DNA of 51,558 nt from positions 1 through 51,558 of the forward strand of contig JAQGHM010000181.1 of assembly GCA_028291615.1 (NCBI GenBank). Reading direction: 5' to 3'. The translations under genes were made by a program, and so were the position numbers. Below the pieces are notes generated by a model that saw only the letters and a list, made by a program, of their open reading frames with translations, was not told where the DNA came from and made no database searches. This document shows positions 1 through 6,576 of this stretch, piece after piece; position 1 is the first letter of the stretch; the number at the start of each line of letters is the position of its first letter. This DNA is from Phycisphaerales bacterium (lineage in GTDB: Bacteria > Planctomycetota > Phycisphaerae > Tepidisphaerales > Tepidisphaeraceae).

Positions 1-19
1 TGGAAAAAGGAGAGGATCA

Positions 20-985
20 ATGTCGAACATCGCGAAAGGTAAGTCCCGCCTCGGTCGAGGACTGTCGTCCCTGATATCGGTCTCCGAGCTTCCAGTGGAG
101 GTGGATCTTCCAGCGGCCCCCCCTGCTCAGGCCGTTGAGGTCGAATCGGTTCCGAGCGCGATTCAAGCGACTGCACCGCCACCTGCTGCCACTATTCCCA
201 TGGAGATTCGAACCGACTCGATTCTGCCCAATCCCCATCAACCTCGTAAGCAATTCGATGAGGCTGGCATTCTTTCGCTGGCTGCCTCACTGAAATCCAC
301 TGGTCTGGTTCAGCCGATTGTGGTCCGGCCGAGTCCGGACGGAGTGGCTGGACAGTACCAGCTAATCGCTGGGGAGCGCCGTCTCCGCGCCGCCAAGGCC
401 GCGGGACTGGAAACAATCCCAGCCGTTGTCCGCAATGTTGATCCGTTCAAACAGGCGCAGATGGCGTTGATCGAGAACGTCCAGCGGGAGGACCTAAACC
501 CCATCGACAGGGCCCAGGCTTATCGCGCGCTCGTTGAACAGCTTGGCCTAACCCAAGCGGAATTGGCCAGCCGGCTAGGGGAAGATCGATCGTCCATCGC
601 CAACTATCTACGGCTCTTGGATTTGGCTGAGCCGGTCCGGGATCTGGTCCGGGCGGGGGAGCTCAGTCTGGGGCATGCCAAGATTTTAGCCGGCATTGCC
701 GACCCGACTCATCAGCAGGAACTGGCGGATCGGATCATTGGGCAGGGGCTGTCCGTCCGGAACTTGGAGCGGATCATGACCGAGGGACCGGTCGCGCCCG
801 CGCAAGTCGTTGCTCCAGCCTCGCCGCATATACGTGACTTGGAACAGAGCTTGACGTCACAGTTGGGCCTTCGGGTGCAATTAAGATCGGCCGCGAAAAA
901 GGGAAAGGGGCGATTGGTCATTCATTATTCTTCACTCGACCAGTTCGATCAGCTTCTGGAGCGGCTGGGTGTGAAGGCGGACTGA
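20..985 (+). CDS. parB: Chromosome partitioning protein ParB (Spo0J/Noc family)
   Basis: A 321-residue ParB, the centromere-binding CTPase clamp of chromosome segregation. Residues 10-19 (RLGRGLSSLI) match the N-terminal segment that contacts ParA. A Pro/Ala-rich linker follows. The ParB/sulfiredoxin-like domain starts near residue 62, with the CTP-binding GERR motif at 118-121 and the ENVQRxDLNP box at 152-161. A helix-turn-helix lies at about 178-200, and a short dimerisation domain ends the protein. A purine-rich Shine-Dalgarno (GGAGAGG) sits about 7 bp before the ATG. parA is expected just upstream, outside the window. A parS palindrome lies 5 bp past the stop codon, which supports the call and suggests an origin-proximal locus. 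Confidence 0.96.
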   Translation: MSNIAKGKSRLGRGLSSLISVSELPVEVDLPAAPPAQAVEVESVPSAIQATAPPPAATIPMEIRTDSILPNPHQPRKQFDEAGILSLAASLKSTGLVQPIVVRPSPDGVAGQYQLIAGERRLRAAKAAGLETIPAVVRNVDPFKQAQMALIENVQREDLNPIDRAQAYRALVEQLGLTQAELASRLGEDRSSIANYLRLLDLAEPVRDLVRAGELSLGHAKILAGIADPTHQQELADRIIGQGLSVRNLERIMTEGPVAPAQVVAPASPHIRDLEQSLTSQLGLRVQLRSAAKKGKGRLVIHYSSLDQFDQLLERLGVKAD

Positions 986-990
986 ACCAA

Positions 991-1006
991 TGTTCCACGT
1001 GGAACA
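991..1006. promoter_or_regulatory. parS: parS centromere site
   Basis: The 16-bp sequence TGTTCCACGTGGAACA is a perfect palindrome and matches the bacterial parS consensus bound by the ParB helix-turn-helix. It lies in the intergenic region directly after parB. I found no second copy by eye in the window. Confidence 0.93.
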
Positions 1007-1089
1007 TCCGAAAGCCTGCCGATTACGGGGTGCGATTCCTCGCACCATGTTTTATGAACAAGTAACAAGCGACCAGCCGCGCTCCTCCC

Positions 1090-1095
1090 TACAAT
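1090..1095 (+). promoter_or_regulatory. Candidate -10 box for a leaderless transcript
   Basis: TACAAT lies 6 nt before the ATG of the ferredoxin reductase gene, and that start codon has no Shine-Dalgarno sequence. Transcription from this box would begin at or next to the A of the ATG. No good -35 hexamer is visible. See the leaderless-start finding. Confidence 0.35.
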
Positions 1096-1101
1096 CATTG
1101 C

Positions 1102-2100
1102 ATGTCCTCTCCCGTCGATCTCGCCATCATCGGTGCCGGCCCAACCGGGCTCTTCGGCGCCTTCTACGCGGGTTTGAGAAAGATGTCCGTCAAGCTCATC
1201 GACTCGCTCGAAATTCTGGGCGGACAGCTCACGACCCTTTATCCCGAAAAGTACATCTATGACGTCCCCGGGTTTCGGAAGATTCTTTCGAAGGACCTGG
1301 CCGCCCAACTGATCGAGCAGGGGATGCAGTTCGGCGCTGTGCCTTGCCTGGGGGAGCAGGTGCGGACGCTCGATGTCGATCCCGACGCGCGCACGTTCAC
1401 GATCAGCACCAGCGCCGGCGTCCATGAGGCTCGGGCGATTCTGATCGCTGCGGGCGTCGGCGCCTTCGCCCCCAAGTCGCTCGCTTTGCCGAACGCTAAG
1501 TCTTATGAAGGCCACGGCCTCTATTACTTTGTCAGACACTTGGACGAGCTGCGTGACAAGCGCGTCCTGATTGTTGGCGGCGGTGACTCGGCCATCGACT
1601 GGGCCAACACCCTGGCGGGTCTGACGCGGAGCCAGACGCTGATCCATCGGCGCGACGTCTTTCGCGCCCACGAGGACTCTGCCGCCCGCATGCTGGCCGG
1701 TCCTACGCAGGTTCGATTCTTCCACGAATTGAAAGCCATCGGCGGCGACGGACACATCGAATGGGCCACCGTCTATGACAATCGTACCAATGACGAGCAA
1801 ACGCTCGAAGTGGACGCGGTGCTGGTTAACGTGGGTTTCAGCAACTCGCTGGGTCCGATAAAGAACTGGGGGATCGACATCGCAGGCGGGTCGATCAAGG
1901 TGGACAGCACGATGCGCACCAGCCGCGAGGGGATCTTCGCCGCCGGCGATGTGACCACCTACCCAGGCAAACTCAAGCTGATCGCCACCGCTTTTGGCGA
2001 GGCGGCGACGGCGGTCAACCACGCCAAGAAATACCTCGACCCGACCGTCAACGTTTTCCCCGGCCATAGCACCAACATGGATTTTGATCCTAAACCCTGA
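1102..2100 (+). CDS. Ferredoxin--NADP+ reductase, thioredoxin reductase-like type
   Basis: A 332-residue two-dinucleotide-binding flavoprotein of the TrxR-like FNR group (as in Bacillus YumC). It is predicted to pass electrons between NADPH and ferredoxin in the cytoplasm. The FAD-binding GxGxxG is at residues 11-16 (GAGPTG), the NADPH-binding GGGDSA at 159-164, and a C-terminal AAGDV motif marks the second FAD contact. There is no CxxC redox pair between the domains, which separates it from thioredoxin reductase. The length fits the family. It is preceded by a TACAAT box only 6 nt from the ATG and no Shine-Dalgarno. The histidine phosphatase gene follows on the same strand after about 36 bp. 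Confidence 0.88.
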   Translation: MSSPVDLAIIGAGPTGLFGAFYAGLRKMSVKLIDSLEILGGQLTTLYPEKYIYDVPGFRKILSKDLAAQLIEQGMQFGAVPCLGEQVRTLDVDPDARTFTISTSAGVHEARAILIAAGVGAFAPKSLALPNAKSYEGHGLYYFVRHLDELRDKRVLIVGGGDSAIDWANTLAGLTRSQTLIHRRDVFRAHEDSAARMLAGPTQVRFFHELKAIGGDGHIEWATVYDNRTNDEQTLEVDAVLVNVGFSNSLGPIKNWGIDIAGGSIKVDSTMRTSREGIFAAGDVTTYPGKLKLIATAFGEAATAVNHAKKYLDPTVNVFPGHSTNMDFDPKP

Positions 2101-2136
2101 TGGCTGCCCTTGCCTGTCTGCCGCCGATCTTGCAGC

Positions 2137-2772
2137 ATGGCAGACAGTATGGATTCATCAGCACTTACCGCTTGGCCAACCCTCTACCTCGTCCGTCATG
2201 GCGACACTGCCTGGAGCGGCGAGCGCCGGCTGGCGGGGCGAACCGATCTGCCATTGACCGAGCAGGGGGAGCACAACGCCAAGCAACTGGGTGAGCGGCT
2301 GAAATCCGTGCACTTTGACCGCGTTCTTGTCAGCCCTCTCCTGCGGGCGCGTCAGACGGCGGAGCTTGCGGGATTTGGCGACGCGGCAGTCGTCGATCCG
2401 CGGCTGATCGAGATGAACTTTGGCGAATACGACGGCAAGACGCGCGAGGAGATCATCCGCGTCCGGCCGGGTTGGACATACCTGCGCGACGGTTGTCCCG
2501 GCGGAGAGACGGCGGAGGATATCGGCCGCCGCGCCGATGCGATCCTGGCGGATCTGCTGGGGCGGAGGGAGACGGTCCTGCTCTTCGGTCACAGCGTGAT
2601 CCTGCGCGTGCTGACGGCGCGGTGGCTGACACTGCCCCCCACCGCCGGTGGTCATTTCATGCTGTCGCCCGCATCGCTTTGCATGCTTGCCCACGACGCA
2701 GTCGAAGATGCGCCAGCGATCGGCTTCTGGAACGATCGCAGTCACATTGTCGGACAACATTCTTTGGCTTGA
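2137..2772 (+). CDS. Histidine phosphatase family protein (phosphoglycerate mutase-like)
   Basis: A 211-residue branch-1 histidine phosphatase. The phospho-accepting histidine lies in LVRHGDTAWS (RHG at residues 20-22). The second arginine is in SPLLRARQTAEL, the acidic residue in EMNFGEYDG, and the distal catalytic histidine in LLFGHS. The substrate cannot be read from sequence; relatives include cobalamin phosphatases and phosphoglycerate mutase-like enzymes. The frame is open upstream to a TTG at 2110, but the ATG at 2137 or 2149 is more likely because the extra residues are not conserved-looking and no ribosome site favours the TTG. It probably shares a transcript with the upstream reductase and the downstream deoC. 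Confidence 0.85.
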   Translation: MADSMDSSALTAWPTLYLVRHGDTAWSGERRLAGRTDLPLTEQGEHNAKQLGERLKSVHFDRVLVSPLLRARQTAELAGFGDAAVVDPRLIEMNFGEYDGKTREEIIRVRPGWTYLRDGCPGGETAEDIGRRADAILADLLGRRETVLLFGHSVILRVLTARWLTLPPTAGGHFMLSPASLCMLAHDAVEDAPAIGFWNDRSHIVGQHSLA

Positions 2773-2821
2773 TCGCGCGATTCGGATTGACAAGCCGCCG
2801 CAGACGTCTGACAACAATCGC

Positions 2822-3550
2822 ATGACACCCAGCGACCTTGCCCGGCGGATCGATCACACGATTTTAAAACCTGAAGCCCTCCCGCCGGAGGTCCACAAGG
2901 TAGTTACCGAAGCGATCGAGTACGCCTTCGCATCGGTCTGCGTCGCGCCGGCGTGGGTGGGCAAGGTGTCTGCCATGCTCAAGGGAACGCCCGTCGCCTG
3001 CTGCACGGTCGTCGGATTCCCGAACGGCACGAGCAAACCAACGTTGAAGGCGATCGAGGCGTCATCCGCGATAAAGGACGGCGCGACCGAGGTGGATGTC
3101 GTGGCGTTCCTGCCGTTCCTGATCAACCATGACGTGGACGCCGCCAAGGCGGAACTGATGGAGGTTGTCCGAGCCGCGCGCGCGACGCGGTCGGACGTCG
3201 TTATCAAGGTGATCGTCGAGTCCGCCGCGCTATTGAAAGCGGGCGGCGAGAAGGGCGAACGCGCCCTGGCGACGGCTTGCCAGGCTGTCCGCCAAAGCGG
3301 CTGCGACTTCATCAAGACATCAACCGGATTTCATCCGGCAGGGGGGGCGAGCGTCGAAGCGGTCCGGCTGATGAAAAAGTATGGCGAAGGATTGCTGGTG
3401 AAGGCGTCAGGCGGCATTCGCGATCTTGCGACGGCGCAGGCGATGATCGAAGCGGGGGCGGATAGGCTTGGGTTGTCAGCGTCTGTCGCGATTGTGGAGG
3501 AGTTGAAGCAGGGGGGCACCAAGGCGCCGCAGCCGACCGGCGGATATTGA
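2822..3550 (+). CDS. deoC: Deoxyribose-phosphate aldolase
   Basis: A 242-residue class I aldolase that cleaves 2-deoxyribose 5-phosphate to glyceraldehyde 3-phosphate and acetaldehyde in deoxynucleoside catabolism. Family landmarks: IDHTILKP near the N-terminus, VVGFPNG, EVDVV with the catalytic Asp, and the Schiff-base lysine in DFIKTSTG (Lys165). The second active-site lysine is in LVKASGGIRD (Lys194). The frame stays open upstream to 2648, but that part overlaps the phosphatase gene. The ATG at 2822 begins MTPSDLARRIDHT, the normal family N-terminus. A TTGACA hexamer lies at about 2787 and there is no Shine-Dalgarno. Confidence 0.95.
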   Translation: MTPSDLARRIDHTILKPEALPPEVHKVVTEAIEYAFASVCVAPAWVGKVSAMLKGTPVACCTVVGFPNGTSKPTLKAIEASSAIKDGATEVDVVAFLPFLINHDVDAAKAELMEVVRAARATRSDVVIKVIVESAALLKAGGEKGERALATACQAVRQSGCDFIKTSTGFHPAGGASVEAVRLMKKYGEGLLVKASGGIRDLATAQAMIEAGADRLGLSASVAIVEELKQGGTKAPQPTGGY

Positions 3551-3597
3551 TGGCAGGCGCCGGCGAAACAGTCTGGATTCCATTTAGCTTGGTTTGC

Positions 3598-3603
3598 TAG
3601 AAT
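3598..3603 (+). promoter_or_regulatory. Candidate -10 box for a leaderless transcript
   Basis: TAGAAT lies 7 nt before the ATG at 3611 and overlaps the alternative ATG at 3602. If it is a real -10 element, 3611 must be the start codon. No convincing -35 is visible. Confidence 0.3.
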
Positions 3604-3610
3604 GCCTAAC

Positions 3611-4465
3611 ATGCGATGTTTTCGCACATCCATATTGTTTGCCGTGCTGGCGATGGTAGCGGGTTGCCCCCAGCCGCAACCGGCGCCTCAGGCAGCAAGC
3701 GTTCAGGCGATGCCGCCCGCGCCAATCCCGCCGCCCGCGCCGCTGGTTAAGCCTTATGTGATGCACTTGCCAGGCGTGTCGGGGACTTCGATTGTCGATT
3801 ACAGTTTGCGGGATGGGCTGCAAAAGGCGGGGTTTGACGGGCCGTTTGAGATTTACGATTGGACGTGTCGCGATCCGGGGATTCCTGCGCTGCACAACCG
3901 GCAGCGGAACGAAGAGCAGGCGGCGATCGTGGCGGATTTATTGACGCGACAGTACCGCGCGCATCCGGAACAGCCGATTTACCTGACGTGTCACTCGGGA
4001 GGGTCAGGGCCGGCGATCTGGGCGCTGGAGCGTCTGCCGGCGGACGTGAAGGTTTACTGCTTTGTCATGCTCGCGCCCGCGCTCTCGCCGGCGTATGACC
4101 TGACGCTGGCGTTGTCGCATGTCAGTCAACATGCGTACTGCTTCAACAGTCCTGACGACGACCTGGTGCTGGGGACGGGGACGAGAATGTTCGGCACTAT
4201 CGACGGCGTCCGTAGTGACGCGGCGGGGCGGATCGGTTTTCAACAGCCGCCGACAGCCGACGCCAGCCAGTATGCGAAGCTGATCCATCAGCCATATCAG
4301 TCAGCGTGGATGCGGTATGGGCACGTCGGCGGGCACATCGGGTGTATGGGGTCGCCGTTCGTGCAGGCGATTGTCGGGCCGGCGATGCTGGGGCGGGCCG
4401 CGGCGGCGGAAGTGATCAACAACGCTTACGCGCAACCGCTGCCGGATGTGTTGTGGCCGAAGTAA
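3611..4465 (+). CDS. Putative alpha/beta-hydrolase-like lipoprotein
   Basis: A 284-residue predicted lipoprotein. A hydrophobic signal ends in the lipobox VAGC (Cys19), followed by a Pro/Gln/Ala-rich linker to about residue 47. The remainder resembles an alpha/beta hydrolase: a strand HLPGVSG, then TCHSGGSG in the position of a nucleophile elbow (Ser129, with Cys-His in front instead of the usual G-x). A SPDDDL loop (about 182-184) could supply the acid and GHVGGHIG (about 238-244) the histidine. The catalytic triad is my inference. An alternative ATG at 3602 adds three residues. The gene overlaps a short membrane-protein ORF at its 3' end. Confidence 0.7.
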   Translation: MRCFRTSILFAVLAMVAGCPQPQPAPQAASVQAMPPAPIPPPAPLVKPYVMHLPGVSGTSIVDYSLRDGLQKAGFDGPFEIYDWTCRDPGIPALHNRQRNEEQAAIVADLLTRQYRAHPEQPIYLTCHSGGSGPAIWALERLPADVKVYCFVMLAPALSPAYDLTLALSHVSQHAYCFNSPDDDLVLGTGTRMFGTIDGVRSDAAGRIGFQQPPTADASQYAKLIHQPYQSAWMRYGHVGGHIGCMGSPFVQAIVGPAMLGRAAAAEVINNAYAQPLPDVLWPK

Positions 4466-4671
4466 ACACGAAAAGCACTCTGTCGGATGAAGCGGGGCGT
4501 GGGGTTGCGCCGGCGGATCGGCGCGCGCATCGACGCTGGCCACGGTGGAAGATCGCGTTAGCGTACGGCGTGCTGTTTGGGGTGGCGGTGGGGTCAGTCT
4601 GGATGATCGACGATCACGTCCTGAAGGCCTCCCCCCGTCCCAGCGCCGCCACTGCGCCGGTTAGCCAGTAG
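4453..4671 (+). CDS. Small single-pass membrane protein (uncertain)
   Basis: A 72-residue ORF starting at a GTG inside the last codons of the upstream lipoprotein gene (13-bp overlap), as in translationally coupled genes. It has a basic stretch (RRAHRRWPRWK) and then one hydrophobic helix (about residues 36-54), which suggests an inside-positive membrane anchor. No family is recognised. Its last 78 bp run antisense to the end of the convergent membrane-protein gene. The GTG start and the lack of a clear ribosome site keep confidence low. Confidence 0.4.
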   Translation: MAEVNTKSTLSDEAGRGVAPADRRAHRRWPRWKIALAYGVLFGVAVGSVWMIDDHVLKASPRPSAATAPVSQ

Positions 4672-5334
4672 GTGGGGCAACGCGAATAGGGCAGCGCCGA
4701 GCAGACCGTGCAGCAGGACACAGGGCCAGATGGTTTGGGGCAGGATGAAGTTGACGCTCTGGCCCAGTTCAGTCAGGTGGTAGGCGACGGACTGTTCGGT
4801 CCAGTTGCCTAGGGCGCGCGAGAGTTGGCCATTGACTGCCATGGCGGGATGAAGCGCGATGCCGCGGGCGACGGCGGCTTCGCTTTCGCCGCCGTGCCAA
4901 GTGCTCGAAGCCCAGATGGGCCAAGTCAACCATGTGAGGCCGATGATGACCGTCAGGGCGGCAGACAGGATGGCGGAGCGGGTTGCCAGGCGCAGGATGG
5001 CTGACAATCCCGCCAGTGCGGTGGCATAGGCGAGCATGACAAGGCAGACGGCGAGCCATTCGCTGATGCGCGGGCGCTGCTCCGGGTCGCTAAGGATCGA
5101 CGGTAGAAGGCAGAAGCCGCAGAGCGGCACGAGTATCGCGGCAATGACGATCAGGCGGTTGGCAGACAGGGTTTCGCTCAGCGTCAGCGGGGGGACGAGC
5201 AGCGTGAGCACGATCAGACAGCCGAGATATAGTCCGAGCGAGGGGCCGGCGGAGGCGAAGTTGGCGCCGCCGCTGATGAGCGCGAAGAGCAGGGGGGCGA
5301 GGGCGACTGACAGGAGACGGCGGGTGACGGACAT
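4594..5334 (-). CDS. Six-helix integral membrane protein, ABC-2 permease-like
   Basis: A 246-residue hydrophobic protein with about six predicted transmembrane helices: residues 5-25, 30-50, 62-80, 93-115, 120-145 and 200-225. The loop before the last helix contains HPAMAVNGQL, similar in placement to the conserved segment of ABC-2-type permeases. That is the best guess for its class, but no ATPase gene is adjacent. The ATG at 5334 has no strong Shine-Dalgarno. A palindromic hairpin and the YdjY-domain gene lie immediately upstream on the same strand, so the two may be cotranscribed. Confidence 0.7.
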   Translation of the reverse strand: MSVTRRLLSVALAPLLFALISGGANFASAGPSLGLYLGCLIVLTLLVPPLTLSETLSANRLIVIAAILVPLCGFCLLPSILSDPEQRPRISEWLAVCLVMLAYATALAGLSAILRLATRSAILSAALTVIIGLTWLTWPIWASSTWHGGESEAAVARGIALHPAMAVNGQLSRALGNWTEQSVAYHLTELGQSVNFILPQTIWPCVLLHGLLGAALFALPHLLANRRSGGAGTGGGLQDVIVDHPD

Positions 5335-5361
5335 GGGTGTCGGGATTTGGGTGGGCTGAGT

Positions 5362-5378
5362 ACGGGCGGGACGCCCGT
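5362..5378. repeat. Short intergenic palindrome
   Basis: A 6-bp stem ACGGGC/GCCCGT with a 5-nt GGGAC loop, in the 50-bp gap between two minus-strand genes. No U-tract follows on the minus strand, so it looks more like a REP-type or mRNA-processing hairpin than a classical terminator. Confidence 0.5.
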
Positions 5379-5384
5379 GATACG

Positions 5385-6422
5385 TTACGGTTTCGCTTCT
5401 TCGGGTTCGGGGCGGGGGGTGGTCATGTCCTGGTATTCTTTCTGGAGTTGGTCGATGACTCTTTGCACTCGGTCAGCTTCATCGATGAGGCGGTTTTGTT
5501 CGCGGCGGAGGGCGTTGATTACTTCATAATGGGCTTGGGCGGCATCGCGGAGTGCTTTGTTCTGCGGAGCGACCTTCTGCTCCCACTTGCTGCGCAGGGC
5601 TTTGACCTTTTGATCGTCGAGCTGCACGTCGGACAAAGGCTTGTCTGCTGCGGGGGCGGCGGCGTCGCTAGGGGCGGCGAAGATGTTGCCGCTGCGGAAG
5701 CCCGCGTCAGCCTTGGGTTTCTCGCCCGCAGGTTGGGTGGTCGCCTCCTTGCCGGCGGGCTCGATGACCATCCAAACGGTGGAACCCTTGGGCGGGACGA
5801 CGTCGGGGTTGTATTCCCACTCCAGGGTTTCGTTGGCGCTGCTGGCGAGCTCGGGGATGTCGATGACGGTCAGGTCGAAGTTGACGACGGACACGATGTA
5901 GCCGGTGGTGTCTGCCGCGTATTTGCCGTCTTCCATCACGCGCGAACCGGCGAAGATCCAAGTCATCGCGGGCATCGGCTTTTTCGTCTTCACGTTGCGC
6001 ATCATGCGATAAGCGGGGGTGCGAACCGATTTCCCGTCCTTGCCGGTCCACTCGCAGAAGATCTGGAGCGGGGGGCCGTGGGGTGGCAGCCACTTGTCTG
6101 CCGCCTTGGAGAAGCGGACGGGCTCGCCGGGCTGCAGGCCGAGCATGAGCAGGCCGAGGTGGAGGTGGGAGGGTAGAACTTGGCTGCGGAGGACGGCTTC
6201 GTGCTCGGCGGTGCCGGTCATGCAGCAGAAGAATTCTAGCGGCATTTGGGGGTTAAGCACCTGGCACTCAACGCGAAGCTGCTTGTGCGGCACGTCGACC
6301 AGCATGTGCGGCATCTTGGAGGCGTCGGGCTTGACGTCGGCGTCGGGTTTGTCTGCCGCGCGGGCGTTGAGCGCAAGCAAAGTGATCATGAAAATGGCGG
6401 AGATCGATCGGGACAGCGGCAT
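5385..6422 (-). CDS. Exported YdjY-domain protein with C-terminal coiled coil
   Basis: A 345-residue secreted protein. Residues 1-22 form a signal peptide with an ARA-A cleavage site. The body, from PHKQLRVECQVLN onward, with GTAEHEAVLRSQ, HLGLLMLGLQPG and an FAGSRVMEDG segment, matches the YdjY domain common in planctomycetes, whose function is not established. A Thr/Ala/Lys-rich linker (about 220-262) leads to a charged heptad-like helix (about 265-330) likely to form a coiled coil. A clear Shine-Dalgarno (AAGGAG) precedes the ATG. Confidence 0.82.
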   Translation of the reverse strand: MPLSRSISAIFMITLLALNARAADKPDADVKPDASKMPHMLVDVPHKQLRVECQVLNPQMPLEFFCCMTGTAEHEAVLRSQVLPSHLHLGLLMLGLQPGEPVRFSKAADKWLPPHGPPLQIFCEWTGKDGKSVRTPAYRMMRNVKTKKPMPAMTWIFAGSRVMEDGKYAADTTGYIVSVVNFDLTVIDIPELASSANETLEWEYNPDVVPPKGSTVWMVIEPAGKEATTQPAGEKPKADAGFRSGNIFAAPSDAAAPAADKPLSDVQLDDQKVKALRSKWEQKVAPQNKALRDAAQAHYEVINALRREQNRLIDEADRVQRVIDQLQKEYQDMTTPRPEPEEAKP

Positions 6423-6576
6423 GGAATCTCCTTAAAGGTGCGATGATCAGTTTACCCCGCAAATCACCGCTGGGATAGACGCGGTCGGGGGTCGTCGGTT
6501 CCGGTTGAAACTCGCCGGACGTTCCATCGTCTGAACGGCTGGGCTATATTCAGCCATCCATCTGAAGGGTTGTTCC

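Noticed and set aside
949..2067. Long minus-strand ORF of 372 codons opposite the ferredoxin reductase gene
   Set aside because: It is the antisense shadow of a well-recognised flavoprotein; high GC keeps the opposite strand free of stops, and it has no family features.
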